DNA of 33,778 bases, from the NCBI GenBank assembly GCA_026418015.1, contig JAOACE010000003.1, positions 1 to 33,778 on the forward strand, in the 5' to 3' direction. The notes under the pieces are model-generated. The model was not told the DNA's origin, ran no database searches, and saw only the letters and a program-made list of their open reading frames with translations. This stretch comes from Leptospiraceae bacterium (lineage in GTDB: Bacteria > Spirochaetota > Leptospiria > Leptospirales > Leptonemataceae). A program made the position numbers and the translations under genes. The first letter of the stretch is position 1. Every line of letters begins with the position of its first letter. Shown here piece after piece: positions 24,884 through 32,565 of this stretch.

Positions 24884-25540
24884 ATGAAAGAATTTGTCTA
24901 TCATGTTTCGGAAGAAGAAAAAATACCTTTGGTAATAAACAAAATATTATCTAGTCCTGAGGATCAATTTGTAATTTTTTCCAAAGATAAAAAACAAATC
25001 ATGAATCTTTTTGAGTACTGCAAAAAATATCATATACCTTACGCACATCTTTATTCAGAGAATGCGAACTTAGCTTTTAAAAATTATAACGAAAAAAAAA
25101 GCAAAGTGTTTTTTATCAGTGATGATCTACTAGAAAAAAAGACTTTTTTTATTCCATCAACCAATCAAATCATTCATTTTGATATTCCATCACATCCATT
25201 AATATACCAAAAAAGAAATCAATTGATCAAAAATATTCATCCCATAAGGTTGATTCATATTTATTGTATTCCTAACGAAATTCAAGACCTAAAAGCCATC
25301 GAGGTTTATTTCGAAAAAAAAATTTCTTTAGGAAAGGTTTTACAAAAGGATTTAAAACTACCACCAATAGAATATGCCAAAAAATCTACCAAAAAGTCCA
25401 TTACGAAAAAAGTATCCAAGAGACAACCACAAACAATACATCCCAAAGAAACTCCAAAACAAGAAGTTCAAGAATCTTTATGGTCTAAAATTAAATCTTG
25501 GTTTAAAAAGCTATGGAATAAACCGAAAAAAGATCTCTAA
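24884..25540 (+). CDS. Stand-alone degenerate helicase C-terminal-like domain with basic tail
   Basis: A 218-residue protein. Residues 1-150 read like the second RecA domain of DEAD-box RNA helicases: an opening YHVSEEEKIPLVINKIL, a strand DQFVIFSKDKKQI, then QIIHFDIPSHPLIYQKRNQLI, which matches the 'VINYDLP...Y.HR' stretch. The motif VI arginine finger context is lost and there is no Walker A domain, so it cannot be an ATPase on its own. Residues 160-218 are Lys-rich with a Trp/Lys tail (LWSKIKSWFKKLW), suited to RNA or membrane binding. TTGCTA at 24848-24853 is 30 bases before the ATG, and no ribosome site is seen. Family call is tentative. Confidence 0.5.
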   Translation: MKEFVYHVSEEEKIPLVINKILSSPEDQFVIFSKDKKQIMNLFEYCKKYHIPYAHLYSENANLAFKNYNEKKSKVFFISDDLLEKKTFFIPSTNQIIHFDIPSHPLIYQKRNQLIKNIHPIRLIHIYCIPNEIQDLKAIEVYFEKKISLGKVLQKDLKLPPIEYAKKSTKKSITKKVSKRQPQTIHPKETPKQEVQESLWSKIKSWFKKLWNKPKKDL

Positions 25541-26434
25541 TGGGGAGATAATTTTAAAATAAATTCTTTTTTGATTTTCTTCTTTTTGAATGGAATATGC
25601 ATACAATTTGATTAAATTTTCTCCATCGGATTCTAAATAAGAGAGATTATATTCTTGGTTCAATTTATCATAAATTTTAAATGTTTCTTTTTTTCCTTGA
25701 ATTTCCGTAAATACAATGTAAAATCCCTTTCGTTTTGGTAGTATTTCGAACAGAGAAATTTCTTCGAAAAAATTTCTATCTATAAGCATTTCTTTTTTTA
25801 TTGAATAGGGTTTACTGCTACATTCAAAATCGAAATTATAAAGGTATTTTACTGGATCGCGAACTTCGCAAATATAATATACAGTTTGTGATTGGACTGG
25901 TATATAAATCACTTCGGGAAAATTTACATCCACATCCTTTCGCCAAAATGCCTTTTTTTCTGGATCGATTCGATTTAAAAGTTCTATTTGTCTTTGCTTT
26001 CTAGATTCTAAATCTTTTAAATAAGAAAATTTGTATTCATGAAATTGATTTTCTTCTTTGGTAACTAAATCTTTTAAAGAAAGTAAAAATTGTTTAGTTT
26101 TTAAGTATATTTCGTAATCTTTTTTGTATTGTTCTTCTTCTAAGATTATTTGTTTTTTAAGAGAAATTAGATAATCTTTTTGTTCTTTTGTTGGTTGAAT
26201 TGGTACAATCTCTTCTGGTTTAGTTGTATTTTCTGGTAGAGTTTCTTCTGGCTTAGAAATGTTCTCTGACTCTATATTTTCTGTTTTGTTAATTTGTTCA
26301 GAAACAATATTTTGATCGTTTTTTACCACATCATTTTTTTTTGTTTGTGGTGTTTGATTTTGAATGTTCGCATTAGTTTGACAACTAATTAAAAATATTA
26401 TAAATATTATTATAAAATTTTTTATATTAATCAT
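25511..26434 (-). CDS. Lipoprotein of unknown function with coiled-coil middle
   Basis: A 307-residue protein from the ATG at 26434 (an ATG at 26443 adds three residues). The signal peptide ends in the lipobox LISC, so Cys18 or the equivalent is probably lipidated. A low-complexity spacer rich in Asn, Gln, Pro, Glu and Thr follows (about 20-85), then a charged coiled coil (about 85-150) and a C-terminal globular part of mixed strands from about 160, with no recognised domain. It overlaps the TPR protein gene upstream by eight bases. The 3' end overlaps the convergent helicase-like gene by 30 bases. Function unknown; a cell-surface or periplasmic position is inferred. Confidence 0.7.
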   Translation of the reverse strand: MINIKNFIIIFIIFLISCQTNANIQNQTPQTKKNDVVKNDQNIVSEQINKTENIESENISKPEETLPENTTKPEEIVPIQPTKEQKDYLISLKKQIILEEEQYKKDYEIYLKTKQFLLSLKDLVTKEENQFHEYKFSYLKDLESRKQRQIELLNRIDPEKKAFWRKDVDVNFPEVIYIPVQSQTVYYICEVRDPVKYLYNFDFECSSKPYSIKKEMLIDRNFFEEISLFEILPKRKGFYIVFTEIQGKKETFKIYDKLNQEYNLSYLESDGENLIKLYAYSIQKEENQKRIYFKIISPLEIFFRFIP

Positions 26435-27422
26435 AATAACCATTTTCTATCAATACTTTTTGAGCTTTTTGAACTAAAAAGGAATTTTTGTTTAAGTTTA
26501 CGATCAATTTTTTTAATTCGAACAAATTATTCTTAGTAGGGTTTTTTTCTGTCTTGATGAGCAGAACAAAAAGTTTTTGCATTGGATCATTAGGAAGATA
26601 ATAAATATATTCGGATAATTCGTAAACAATTTCTTCGTAGCCAGCTCTGTACAAAGAATACAAAGCTAATGCAAGTTCTTTTTCGTAATCTCGCGATGTA
26701 GTAGAATAATTCGCAGATAATAAAAAATATGGAATAGAATCCAGAATATTTTTTTCTCTTTTAATTTTACCAATTAAGTAGAGAATATTTTCTTTATATG
26801 CATAAGAAAGCTGATGGGAGTCATTCGTACTTAACTCGAAAAGAATTTTTTCTGCTTGCTCATATCGGTTATTTTCTATTAGATAGTTTGCCAAAAATAG
26901 TTTAGAATCTATATTACTATTGGTATCCACAAATGCTAAATCTTCTATAATTTGGTTTTGATTTTTTTCTAGATAAAAATCCAAAATTTCTTTTTTAACA
27001 AAAGGACTCGCATTACGATACATTGTTTTTAGAGTGCTTAGATCGTTTTCTTGAATTGCTTTATAAAGATTTAAAAAATCTTCTTTCGAAAGTTTCGTAT
27101 AATATTGTACATCTTCATAAAATTTATTTTCTACGCTTGATTTGTTAGGAATTTGTTTTAATATACTCCAAGCTAAAATATACTTTTTTTTATCTTTATA
27201 GATAAAATATAAACGCCATAAAGCTGTTTTTCTTAAATCTGCATCCAATCCTTCTTTTAGAGCTTTGTTGTAAAGTTCTATGGCTTTATCTGGATCCTCT
27301 TTTTCGATGGAATAAGCTTTTTCGAAATACGGTTTTCCTAAATTTTTGGGTTGAAGGGTTGAGTTTTGTAGAAAAATCATCCCTATTAAAAAACAAAAAT
27401 AAAAAAATTGCTTTTTAAGCAT
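26427..27422 (-). CDS. Exported TPR-like repeat protein
   Basis: A 331-residue protein counted from the ATG at 27422, which gives a signal peptide (MLKKQFFYFCFLIGMIFLQ); a longer start at 27461 would put 13 residues before it. The mature protein is all helical with TPR-like repeats: KAYSIEKEDPDKAIELYNKAL near the start is a good TPR match, and NNRYEQAEKILFEL is another. It probably acts as a periplasmic or lipid-anchored scaffold. It is the first gene of a pair with the lipoprotein that overlaps its stop, so the two may form a complex. Confidence 0.7.
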   Translation of the reverse strand: MLKKQFFYFCFLIGMIFLQNSTLQPKNLGKPYFEKAYSIEKEDPDKAIELYNKALKEGLDADLRKTALWRLYFIYKDKKKYILAWSILKQIPNKSSVENKFYEDVQYYTKLSKEDFLNLYKAIQENDLSTLKTMYRNASPFVKKEILDFYLEKNQNQIIEDLAFVDTNSNIDSKLFLANYLIENNRYEQAEKILFELSTNDSHQLSYAYKENILYLIGKIKREKNILDSIPYFLLSANYSTTSRDYEKELALALYSLYRAGYEEIVYELSEYIYYLPNDPMQKLFVLLIKTEKNPTKNNLFELKKLIVNLNKNSFLVQKAQKVLIENGYYD

Positions 27423-27543
27423 ATGTGTAATACATTTTTTAAAAAAAGTTGAAAAAAGCAAATGAAAAATAATTGATCTTTTATAAGATTTATTTTAAAA
27501 GTAATTTTACACTATATGTAATAATTTTAAAAGGATTTTATAT

Positions 27544-27891
27544 ATGGAAATCACGATTCATAAAAAAGATAACAAAATCGTTTTTGATCTAGAAGGTAGT
27601 TTAGATATTTATACTTCGTTAGATTTAAAAAGTGCCCTAGAAGATAATGTAAAAGAATCGAATATTGATGTTTGCATAAATTTAGATAGACTAAATTACA
27701 TTGATTCCAGTGGAATTGGTATTTTAATCAAATCATTAAATTATATTCAAAGCTTGAATGGATCCATGTGTGTTGCTAACTTAAAACCATCGATAGAAAA
27801 GATTTTTAAAGTTAGTGGATTAACAACGTACTTCGAAATTCTTTCCGAAGATGAGTTTACAAAGCGTTATAAAGATGTGATCAACCAATAG
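27544..27891 (+). CDS. STAS-domain anti-sigma factor antagonist
   Basis: A 115-residue single-domain protein of the SpoIIAA type. The phosphorylation loop D-S-S-G is at 54-57 in LNYIDSSGIGILI. Length and strand order fit the family. Such proteins bind a serine kinase/anti-sigma factor and switch by phosphorylation; no kinase or phosphatase gene is close, so the partner is elsewhere. AAGGA at 27531-27535 is the ribosome site, and an extended TGTAATAAT -10-like box at 27517-27525 lies upstream. The gene meets the CheX-like gene tail to tail with no spacer. Confidence 0.85.
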   Translation: MEITIHKKDNKIVFDLEGSLDIYTSLDLKSALEDNVKESNIDVCINLDRLNYIDSSGIGILIKSLNYIQSLNGSMCVANLKPSIEKIFKVSGLTTYFEILSEDEFTKRYKDVINQ

Positions 27892-28383
27892 CTATTTTTC
27901 TAAAAGAATAATAAAATATACTCTACCAATAAGATGAGAATCAGCATACACATTAAAGATTAAAACATACTGTCGAAATTTATCGAAATCAACTCTATAC
28001 AATACATGATTGTTAATTTCTGGTGGAAAAATCTTTATATTTATCTTTGCATAAGAAAATTCTTCAGAAAAGAGCGATGCAATTTGGTTGATGATTTCCA
28101 TTAAAATCGAATTAGCCATCCCCTTTTGATAGGTATCAACATGATGAAATTTGCTTAAATAGGGTAGAATTTTTAATTTTGTTGCACCATCCATACATAA
28201 AAAAAGTCTACCTGCAATATCGCCAGAAAAATCTACATAGCTGGAAAATTCGTAAGAAATACCTTCGTTTAAAGATGGACCAAATGCTTCTCTTTTAAAG
28301 AGAAGGTTATAATTTTCGTAGAAATACTCTGGAATAATCTGAGAAAATAAAACAATGATCTTTTCGTCTAATAAGGGATCCAT
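27892..28383 (-). CDS. CheX/CheC-like CheY-phosphate phosphatase
   Basis: A 163-residue protein of the CheX/CheC fold. The phosphatase signature E-x-x-N is at Glu96-Asn99 in NSILMEIINQIASLF, the helix that inserts into the CheY active site. A strand DFSGDIAGRLFLCM precedes it at 51-64, as in CheX. Spirochaetes use CheX rather than CheZ to remove phosphate from CheY. The companion STAS protein is convergent rather than co-directional. It may instead belong to a c-di-GMP or stress-response relay, so the chemotaxis role is probable, not certain. Confidence 0.72.
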   Translation of the reverse strand: MDPLLDEKIIVLFSQIIPEYFYENYNLLFKREAFGPSLNEGISYEFSSYVDFSGDIAGRLFLCMDGATKLKILPYLSKFHHVDTYQKGMANSILMEIINQIASLFSEEFSYAKINIKIFPPEINNHVLYRVDFDKFRQYVLIFNVYADSHLIGRVYFIILLEK

Positions 28384-28405
28384 TTTAATGATTCTATCGA
28401 AATTA

Positions 28406-28489
28406 TGCTCGGAGAGGGACTTGAACCCTCACGCCGAAAACGGCACCACCGCCTCAAAGTGGCGTGTCTACCAATTCCACCATCCGAGC
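28406..28489 (-). tRNA. tRNA-Leu(GAG)
   Basis: An 84-base class II tRNA on the minus strand. The acceptor stem GCTCGGA pairs with TCCGAGC. The D-arm contains AATTGGTAGAC, the anticodon loop is TTGAGGC with anticodon GAG, a long variable arm follows (GCCGTTTTCGGC hairpin), and the T-loop is GGTTCAAGTCC. The discriminator is A at 28406. CCA is not encoded. It reads CUC/CUU leucine codons. Confidence 0.95.
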
Positions 28490-28556
28490 AAATCGTACAA
28501 TAGCAAAAAAAAATGAATTTATTTTATAGTCGACCAAAATTTTGTTTCCTTAGAAT

Positions 28557-29348
28557 ATGAAAAAAAAGCTGTTTATACTGTTGATTTTTGTTATGATATT
28601 TCAGGACAAATTTCTTTTTTCTAATGAGCTTCCCTTACATACGATTAAGATCAAAAATTATCAAATTGAATATTACTATGGAGGGAAAAAACCACCATAC
28701 TTTTTATTGGTGCATGGATTAGGTGTAGATAAAACAAGTTTTTACGAATTAGCTCATCTATTAGGTTTAAAATACGATTATAAAGTTTTATTACCAGATA
28801 TACCAGGACAAGGAAATACAGAAAGAATCCCAGAAATGGATTATTCCGTAGAAAACATGGCAGATTATTTATATAAATTTATAAAAAAATTAAAGATTTC
28901 CAAAGCAGTTGTAGTAGGAAACTCCATGGGAGGACATATTGCAACAGTATTTACGTTAAAATATCCGAAGGTTGTTCAAACCCTTGTGCTAATTAATCCC
29001 TCTGGGATTGAATTCAACAATCAAAAACCTTATCAGTTTATCCCAGAAGAAACCTTTAAAGATATAAAAGATCCTCAAATTGTAGAAAATTTAAAATGGA
29101 ATAACAAAATTCGTAAGGACATACAAAATAATCAGTATTACGTATTGAATCCTTATTTAAATAACATAAAAACACCCACAATCTTATTTTGGGGTTCGGA
29201 AGATAATATCATCCCTTATGTTTATTCTAGTGTATGGGCCACCGAAATTCGTAATCTATGTTTTTATGTGTTAAAAGGTGGCCATCTCTTACAAAAAGAA
29301 CAACCTGAAAAAATCATAGAAAAAATCTTGCACTCAAAATGTAAATAA
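28557..29348 (+). CDS. Exported alpha/beta hydrolase
   Basis: A 263-residue protein with a signal peptide (residues 1-22). The catalytic set is clear: oxyanion loop VHGLGVD near 53-59, nucleophile elbow VGNSMGGH with Ser about 122, acid Asp in FWGSEDNIIP near 216, and base His in LKGGHLLQKEQPE near 246. The cap region is short. Members include esterases, haloperoxidases and C-C hydrolases; the substrate is unknown. The protein is predicted periplasmic or surface-exposed, unlike the earlier hydrolase at about 4-5 kb. It meets the reductase gene tail to tail with a one-base gap. Confidence 0.8.
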   Translation: MKKKLFILLIFVMIFQDKFLFSNELPLHTIKIKNYQIEYYYGGKKPPYFLLVHGLGVDKTSFYELAHLLGLKYDYKVLLPDIPGQGNTERIPEMDYSVENMADYLYKFIKKLKISKAVVVGNSMGGHIATVFTLKYPKVVQTLVLINPSGIEFNNQKPYQFIPEETFKDIKDPQIVENLKWNNKIRKDIQNNQYYVLNPYLNNIKTPTILFWGSEDNIIPYVYSSVWATEIRNLCFYVLKGGHLLQKEQPEKIIEKILHSKCK

Positions 29349-29349
29349 A

Positions 29350-30420
29350 CTATACTTTAATAATATGACTAGAATCGGTAAATTTATCAAAATAAATTTC
29401 GTTAGAAGATAATCCATGTTTTTGAGCAACTTCGATACATTTATCGATCATAATGGGAGGACCACACATATAAAGTTGCGAATTTGAAATATTTGGTAAT
29501 TGATCCAAAATTTCGTGAACAAATCCTGTTTTTCCCTTCCAATCAGAATCTTTTTCTTCGGATAATACAGGTATTATTTCGAACTTACCTTTCCAATAGT
29601 TTTTAAAGTTTTCTAATTCTTCGATTTTGTATAAATCCTTTTGCGTTCTAACACCAAACAACAATACAACATCTCTTAAGATTTGTTTTTTGTTTATTTC
29701 TAAATCTTGATTAAAAATGATATCTTCTAGAATCGAGTAAATCGGTGATAAACCAGAACCACCCGCAATTAAAATCATGGGTTTCGTAGAATTTCTTAAA
29801 TAAAAATTTCCCTCCGGCTGAGAAACATAAAATTCTATCTCAATGTCTTTAAGGTTAAAGAGCCATTCGGTAAATTTTCCCTTAGGAACATGTCGAATAA
29901 AAAACTTTAACTGCTTTGTTCCCTTACTGTTAGGTCGGTTTGCCATAGAATAGCTTCGCGGTCTATCCAACCAATCAAAAATAAAATTAATGTATTGTCC
30001 AGCTTTATAAAAAACAGGTTCTTCTAGTAAAATCGTTAATTCTATAATATCGTGTGTTAATAATTTTTTCTCGATAATCTTAGCAGGTATTTTTTCTTCT
30101 TTTTGTTGCAGCTTTTGGTTTTCTATTACTAAAAATTCAGACTTGGGTATAGATTGACATACTAATATATAATTTTCTTTTAGTTGTTCTTCGCTTAAAA
30201 CAAATGCTTTATCGGTTAATTCTTTTACTTTTCCTTCTATTAATTTTGACGCACAAGTAGTACAACTACCTACGCGACAATTGTGAGGAAATTGTATTCC
30301 TTGATCTAACAAAGACTGTAAAATGGTTTTGTTCGACTCTATTTCGCATTCCACGCTAATGGGTTTAATTTGAATTTTAGGTTTATGTTTTTCTTTTTTG
30401 AATATGCTTAATAAACTCAT
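29350..30420 (-). CDS. [2Fe-2S] ferredoxin-NAD(P)H reductase fusion
   Basis: A 356-residue electron-transfer protein from the ATG at 30420, preceded by GGAAGG. Domain 1 (about 15-95) is a plant-type ferredoxin with Cys48, Cys53, Cys56 and Cys88. Domain 2 is the FAD domain with the R-x-Y-S motif in RPRSYSMANRP. Domain 3 is the NAD(P) domain with GGSGLSPIYSIL and CGPPIMIDKC. It would pass electrons from NAD(P)H through FAD to the 2Fe-2S centre. Being directly behind alkB in the same operon, it is the likely electron donor to the alkane hydroxylase, in place of the usual rubredoxin and rubredoxin reductase. A hairpin over the alkB stop may lower its expression. Confidence 0.88.
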   Translation of the reverse strand: MSLLSIFKKEKHKPKIQIKPISVECEIESNKTILQSLLDQGIQFPHNCRVGSCTTCASKLIEGKVKELTDKAFVLSEEQLKENYILVCQSIPKSEFLVIENQKLQQKEEKIPAKIIEKKLLTHDIIELTILLEEPVFYKAGQYINFIFDWLDRPRSYSMANRPNSKGTKQLKFFIRHVPKGKFTEWLFNLKDIEIEFYVSQPEGNFYLRNSTKPMILIAGGSGLSPIYSILEDIIFNQDLEINKKQILRDVVLLFGVRTQKDLYKIEELENFKNYWKGKFEIIPVLSEEKDSDWKGKTGFVHEILDQLPNISNSQLYMCGPPIMIDKCIEVAQKHGLSSNEIYFDKFTDSSHIIKV

Positions 30421-30430
30421 AACACCTTCC

Positions 30431-30459
30431 AAAAAAAGATGGCTTAGGCAGCCATCTTT
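30431..30459 (-). terminator. Intrinsic terminator-like hairpin over the alkB stop codon
   Basis: On the minus strand the arms AAAGATGGCT and AGCCATCTTT (30450-30459 and 30435-30444) pair perfectly over ten bases around a 5-base loop, then run into seven T (30431-30437). The first arm is the end of alkB coding sequence, and the TAA stop (30444-30446) lies in the loop/second-arm junction. The GGAAGG ribosome site of the reductase gene follows at once, so read-through is needed for its expression. Confidence 0.75.
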
Positions 30460-31598
30460 ATATTATATTTTTTATAATATTCTTTTAATAATTTTAATTC
30501 TTCTGGGCTTGCATATTTTTCGTCCCATTCTTTTAATTTGGGGTTGATAACTTTGTACCATAGAGGAGGAATCATACAAACGTAGATGGTTGTTAGATAA
30601 CCAAAAGGCATTTCTGGTGCTTCTGGATAAGGATTCAATACCCAGAATGGTAGATCACCTTTTTCGTGATGCGCAGAATGTCTTGTTAAGGAAAATAAAA
30701 TCAAGCTTGATATACGTTTGTTGGTATTCCAAGAATGTTTTGGTTCAACAGGAGCACCAGGAACGCGAACTAATCCATAATGTTCCATGTAGTTTACGAT
30801 TTCTAGTAAGGTTCTTGCCCATGCAGCTTGTAGCATATATAAAGCAACGCCAGTCCAACCACCCACATAATAAAAGATAGCAACAAAAGTTAAACTCATC
30901 AAATGACCGCGAATCACTTGATTGTATGGACTTATTACTGGTAAACCCTTTTTCTTTAAGCGTTCTTTTTCTATCTTCCATGCATTTTTATTACTTCCCC
31001 ACCAGGAACGAACAATAAATTTATAAACATTTTCGCCTCTTCTTGCAGTTGCGGGATCTACCATAGTTCCTACGGTTTCGTGATGGCCATAAACATGTTC
31101 CAAAGAAAAATCGGTTGTATTTGCAGTTGCTAGTATCCATCTACCCCAAATCCAAGCCATTTTGTCCCATGTTCTATGAGTTAATTCATGTCCAACGTTA
31201 ATTCCATAACCTCCTGTTACAAATCCAATCGAAATAGCTCCACCAATAAGATGATACCATTTGGTATTTTCTCGTGCTTGAAATACATCTATACCTGTTA
31301 AACTTTGCATAAATGTTCCAATTTTTAAGAAATCGTCGTTACCAGATTGAGAATACCATGCCAAAATCGCTAAACCAACCAAACAAACTGGCAATGTTAG
31401 ATAAAGAGGAATATTCAATAGTTTAGGATATTTGTATTCGGGAGTACTGTAATCATCTCCAGAAATCGCATCACCAATTACCATAATAAGCGTTATCGCT
31501 ACAACTGGAAACCAGAGCCATGCTCCCCCCAAAAAAACCAACGGTAATAACACCGCAAAAAGTAGTGGTGTTATATAAAATTTTAAATACTTATACAT
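30444..31598 (-). CDS. alkB: AlkB-type alkane 1-monooxygenase
   Basis: A 384-residue integral-membrane di-iron enzyme that hydroxylates the terminal carbon of alkanes. Histidines stand where the family needs them: H137-E-L-T-H141, H168-V-Y-G-H172-H173, N-Y-M-E-H273-Y-G and R-H307-S-A-H310-H311, almost the same positions as in the Pseudomonas GPo1 enzyme. Six hydrophobic segments are visible at the N-terminal half and near 230-265. The ATG at 31598 has an AGGAGG site upstream. Related fatty-acid desaturases and xylene monooxygenase share the His boxes, but the NYMEHYGL motif favours AlkB. tetR is 15 bases upstream and the reductase follows, giving a compact hydroxylase operon. Chain-length range cannot be told. 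Confidence 0.9.
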   Translation of the reverse strand: MYKYLKFYITPLLFAVLLPLVFLGGAWLWFPVVAITLIMVIGDAISGDDYSTPEYKYPKLLNIPLYLTLPVCLVGLAILAWYSQSGNDDFLKIGTFMQSLTGIDVFQARENTKWYHLIGGAISIGFVTGGYGINVGHELTHRTWDKMAWIWGRWILATANTTDFSLEHVYGHHETVGTMVDPATARRGENVYKFIVRSWWGSNKNAWKIEKERLKKKGLPVISPYNQVIRGHLMSLTFVAIFYYVGGWTGVALYMLQAAWARTLLEIVNYMEHYGLVRVPGAPVEPKHSWNTNKRISSLILFSLTRHSAHHEKGDLPFWVLNPYPEAPEMPFGYLTTIYVCMIPPLWYKVINPKLKEWDEKYASPEELKLLKEYYKKYNIKMAA

Positions 31599-31613
31599 TT
31601 ACACCCTCCTGAA

Positions 31614-32279
31614 TTATTTTTTATAAGTAATAAGTACGCTTGTTAATATTGTTAATAATGTATCTAAACGTGTTTGCAAATCTTCTTCGCTTAATTCTAA
31701 AACACTTTGTACTGTTAAACCTAACATAACGGTTTGAAAAATTTTTGCTAATTCTCTTAAAGTTATGATTAAATGATTTTCTAAAGGATAGAGAGATTTA
31801 TAAATTACATCAAAGATCAAATCTTCTTCGATTTTATGATAAGTTTGAAGTTTTTTTCTGAACTTTTTATTATGAATTGCATTGGAATACATTTCTACAA
31901 AGAATGCTGCTCTTGTTTTATTCACTATCAAACTTTTATATAATTCTTTAGCAGCAACAATGGCAGTTTCGATGGATGGTTCGTAGTTTTTGATTTTTTG
32001 CTTTATCTCTTCTGCAATTTCGTTTGCAAAATAATTTAATGCCTGGATCAATAAATCTTCTTTGGTTTTAAAATGATAATGAATTAAAGATTTAGAAACA
32101 TTCGCAAGCTGAGATATTTTTTGAGTTGAGGCACCATTATATCCATATTTAGAAACACAATCAATCGAAGCTAAAATTAAACGTTCTATGCTCTCTTCGG
32201 AAGCTAAGATTTTTTTATCTTTATTTTTTTGATGTAGTAAGAGATTTGGATTATTTTTTATTTTATTTTTTTGAACCAT
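31614..32279 (-). CDS. TetR-family regulator of the alkB operon
   Basis: A 221-residue repressor. The N-terminal 25 residues are Lys/Asn-rich. The TetR helix-turn-helix lies at about 28-75: ERLILASIDCVSKYGYNGAST, then ISQLANVSKSLIHYHFKTKEDLL, a standard recognition helix ending in the Y-H-F-K-T/S-K-E motif. The helical C-terminal ligand pocket (about 85-215) is unassigned. It is the first gene of the operon with alkB, so it probably controls its own promoter and the hydroxylase, with a hydrocarbon or fatty-acid derivative as possible inducer. A palindrome 17-34 bases before its ATG is a likely operator. Confidence 0.85.
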   Translation of the reverse strand: MVQKNKIKNNPNLLLHQKNKDKKILASEESIERLILASIDCVSKYGYNGASTQKISQLANVSKSLIHYHFKTKEDLLIQALNYFANEIAEEIKQKIKNYEPSIETAIVAAKELYKSLIVNKTRAAFFVEMYSNAIHNKKFRKKLQTYHKIEEDLIFDVIYKSLYPLENHLIITLRELAKIFQTVMLGLTVQSVLELSEEDLQTRLDTLLTILTSVLITYKK

Positions 32280-32295
32280 GATTTTTATATAATCC

Positions 32296-32313
32296 TGACT
32301 GGTTGGTCAGTCA
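32296..32313 (-). promoter_or_regulatory. Probable TetR operator
   Basis: TGACTG and CAGTCA form a perfect 6-base inverted repeat across a 6-base spacer, 17-34 bases upstream of the tetR start. TetR-family operators often have this TGACTG...CAGTCA form. The right arm (from 32309) is also the first part of the 152-bp direct repeat, but the second repeat copy lacks the left arm. Confidence 0.55.
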
Positions 32314-32460
32314 ACAAAAAAATCATATGTTTGAATAAATTTATAAAAAAAATTATAATTTATTACTTTTAAGTATTAATTATTATATAAACCTATTTGT
32401 GATCGATGCATATACAAAAAGGCTATTTTTTCGTTTAGGTTTGGTAGAAAAAGATATTTC
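32309..32460 (+). repeat. 152-bp direct repeat, left copy
   Basis: Matches 33443-33594 (offset 1134) with five mismatches by hand alignment: one in the AT-rich leader and four in the coding part. It holds a 90-base AT-rich stretch and then the first 20 codons of the truncated glycosylase frame. Together with the right copy it brackets the SRPBCC/VOC pair. Confidence 0.9.
32399..32460 (+). pseudogene. Fragment of a DNA glycosylase (HhH-GPD) gene, left copy
   Basis: From the GTG at 32399 the frame reads VIDAYTKRLFFRLGLVEK, the region around the catalytic Asp (V-x-D-A-Y-T) of endonuclease III-type glycosylases. Homology to the right copy ends at 32460; the frame then runs through unrelated sequence to a stop at 32546-32548. 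It lacks the helix-hairpin-helix half and the Fe-S cluster end, so it cannot be functional. Confidence 0.75.
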
Positions 32461-32565
32461 AGTAGTATTTTTTGTTTTTTCACTCTATTTTAAGATTAGA
32501 GCATTCATAGAAATTAGCAAAAAACTTTTTAAACATTCATTCGATTGAGAATTTATTTGAATTGT

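Noticed and set aside
25525-25549. Short inverted repeat ATCTC/GAGAT beside a T run at the end of the lipoprotein gene
   Set aside because: The stem is only five pairs and would end the transcript before the stop codon of the minus-strand gene. It is more likely chance.
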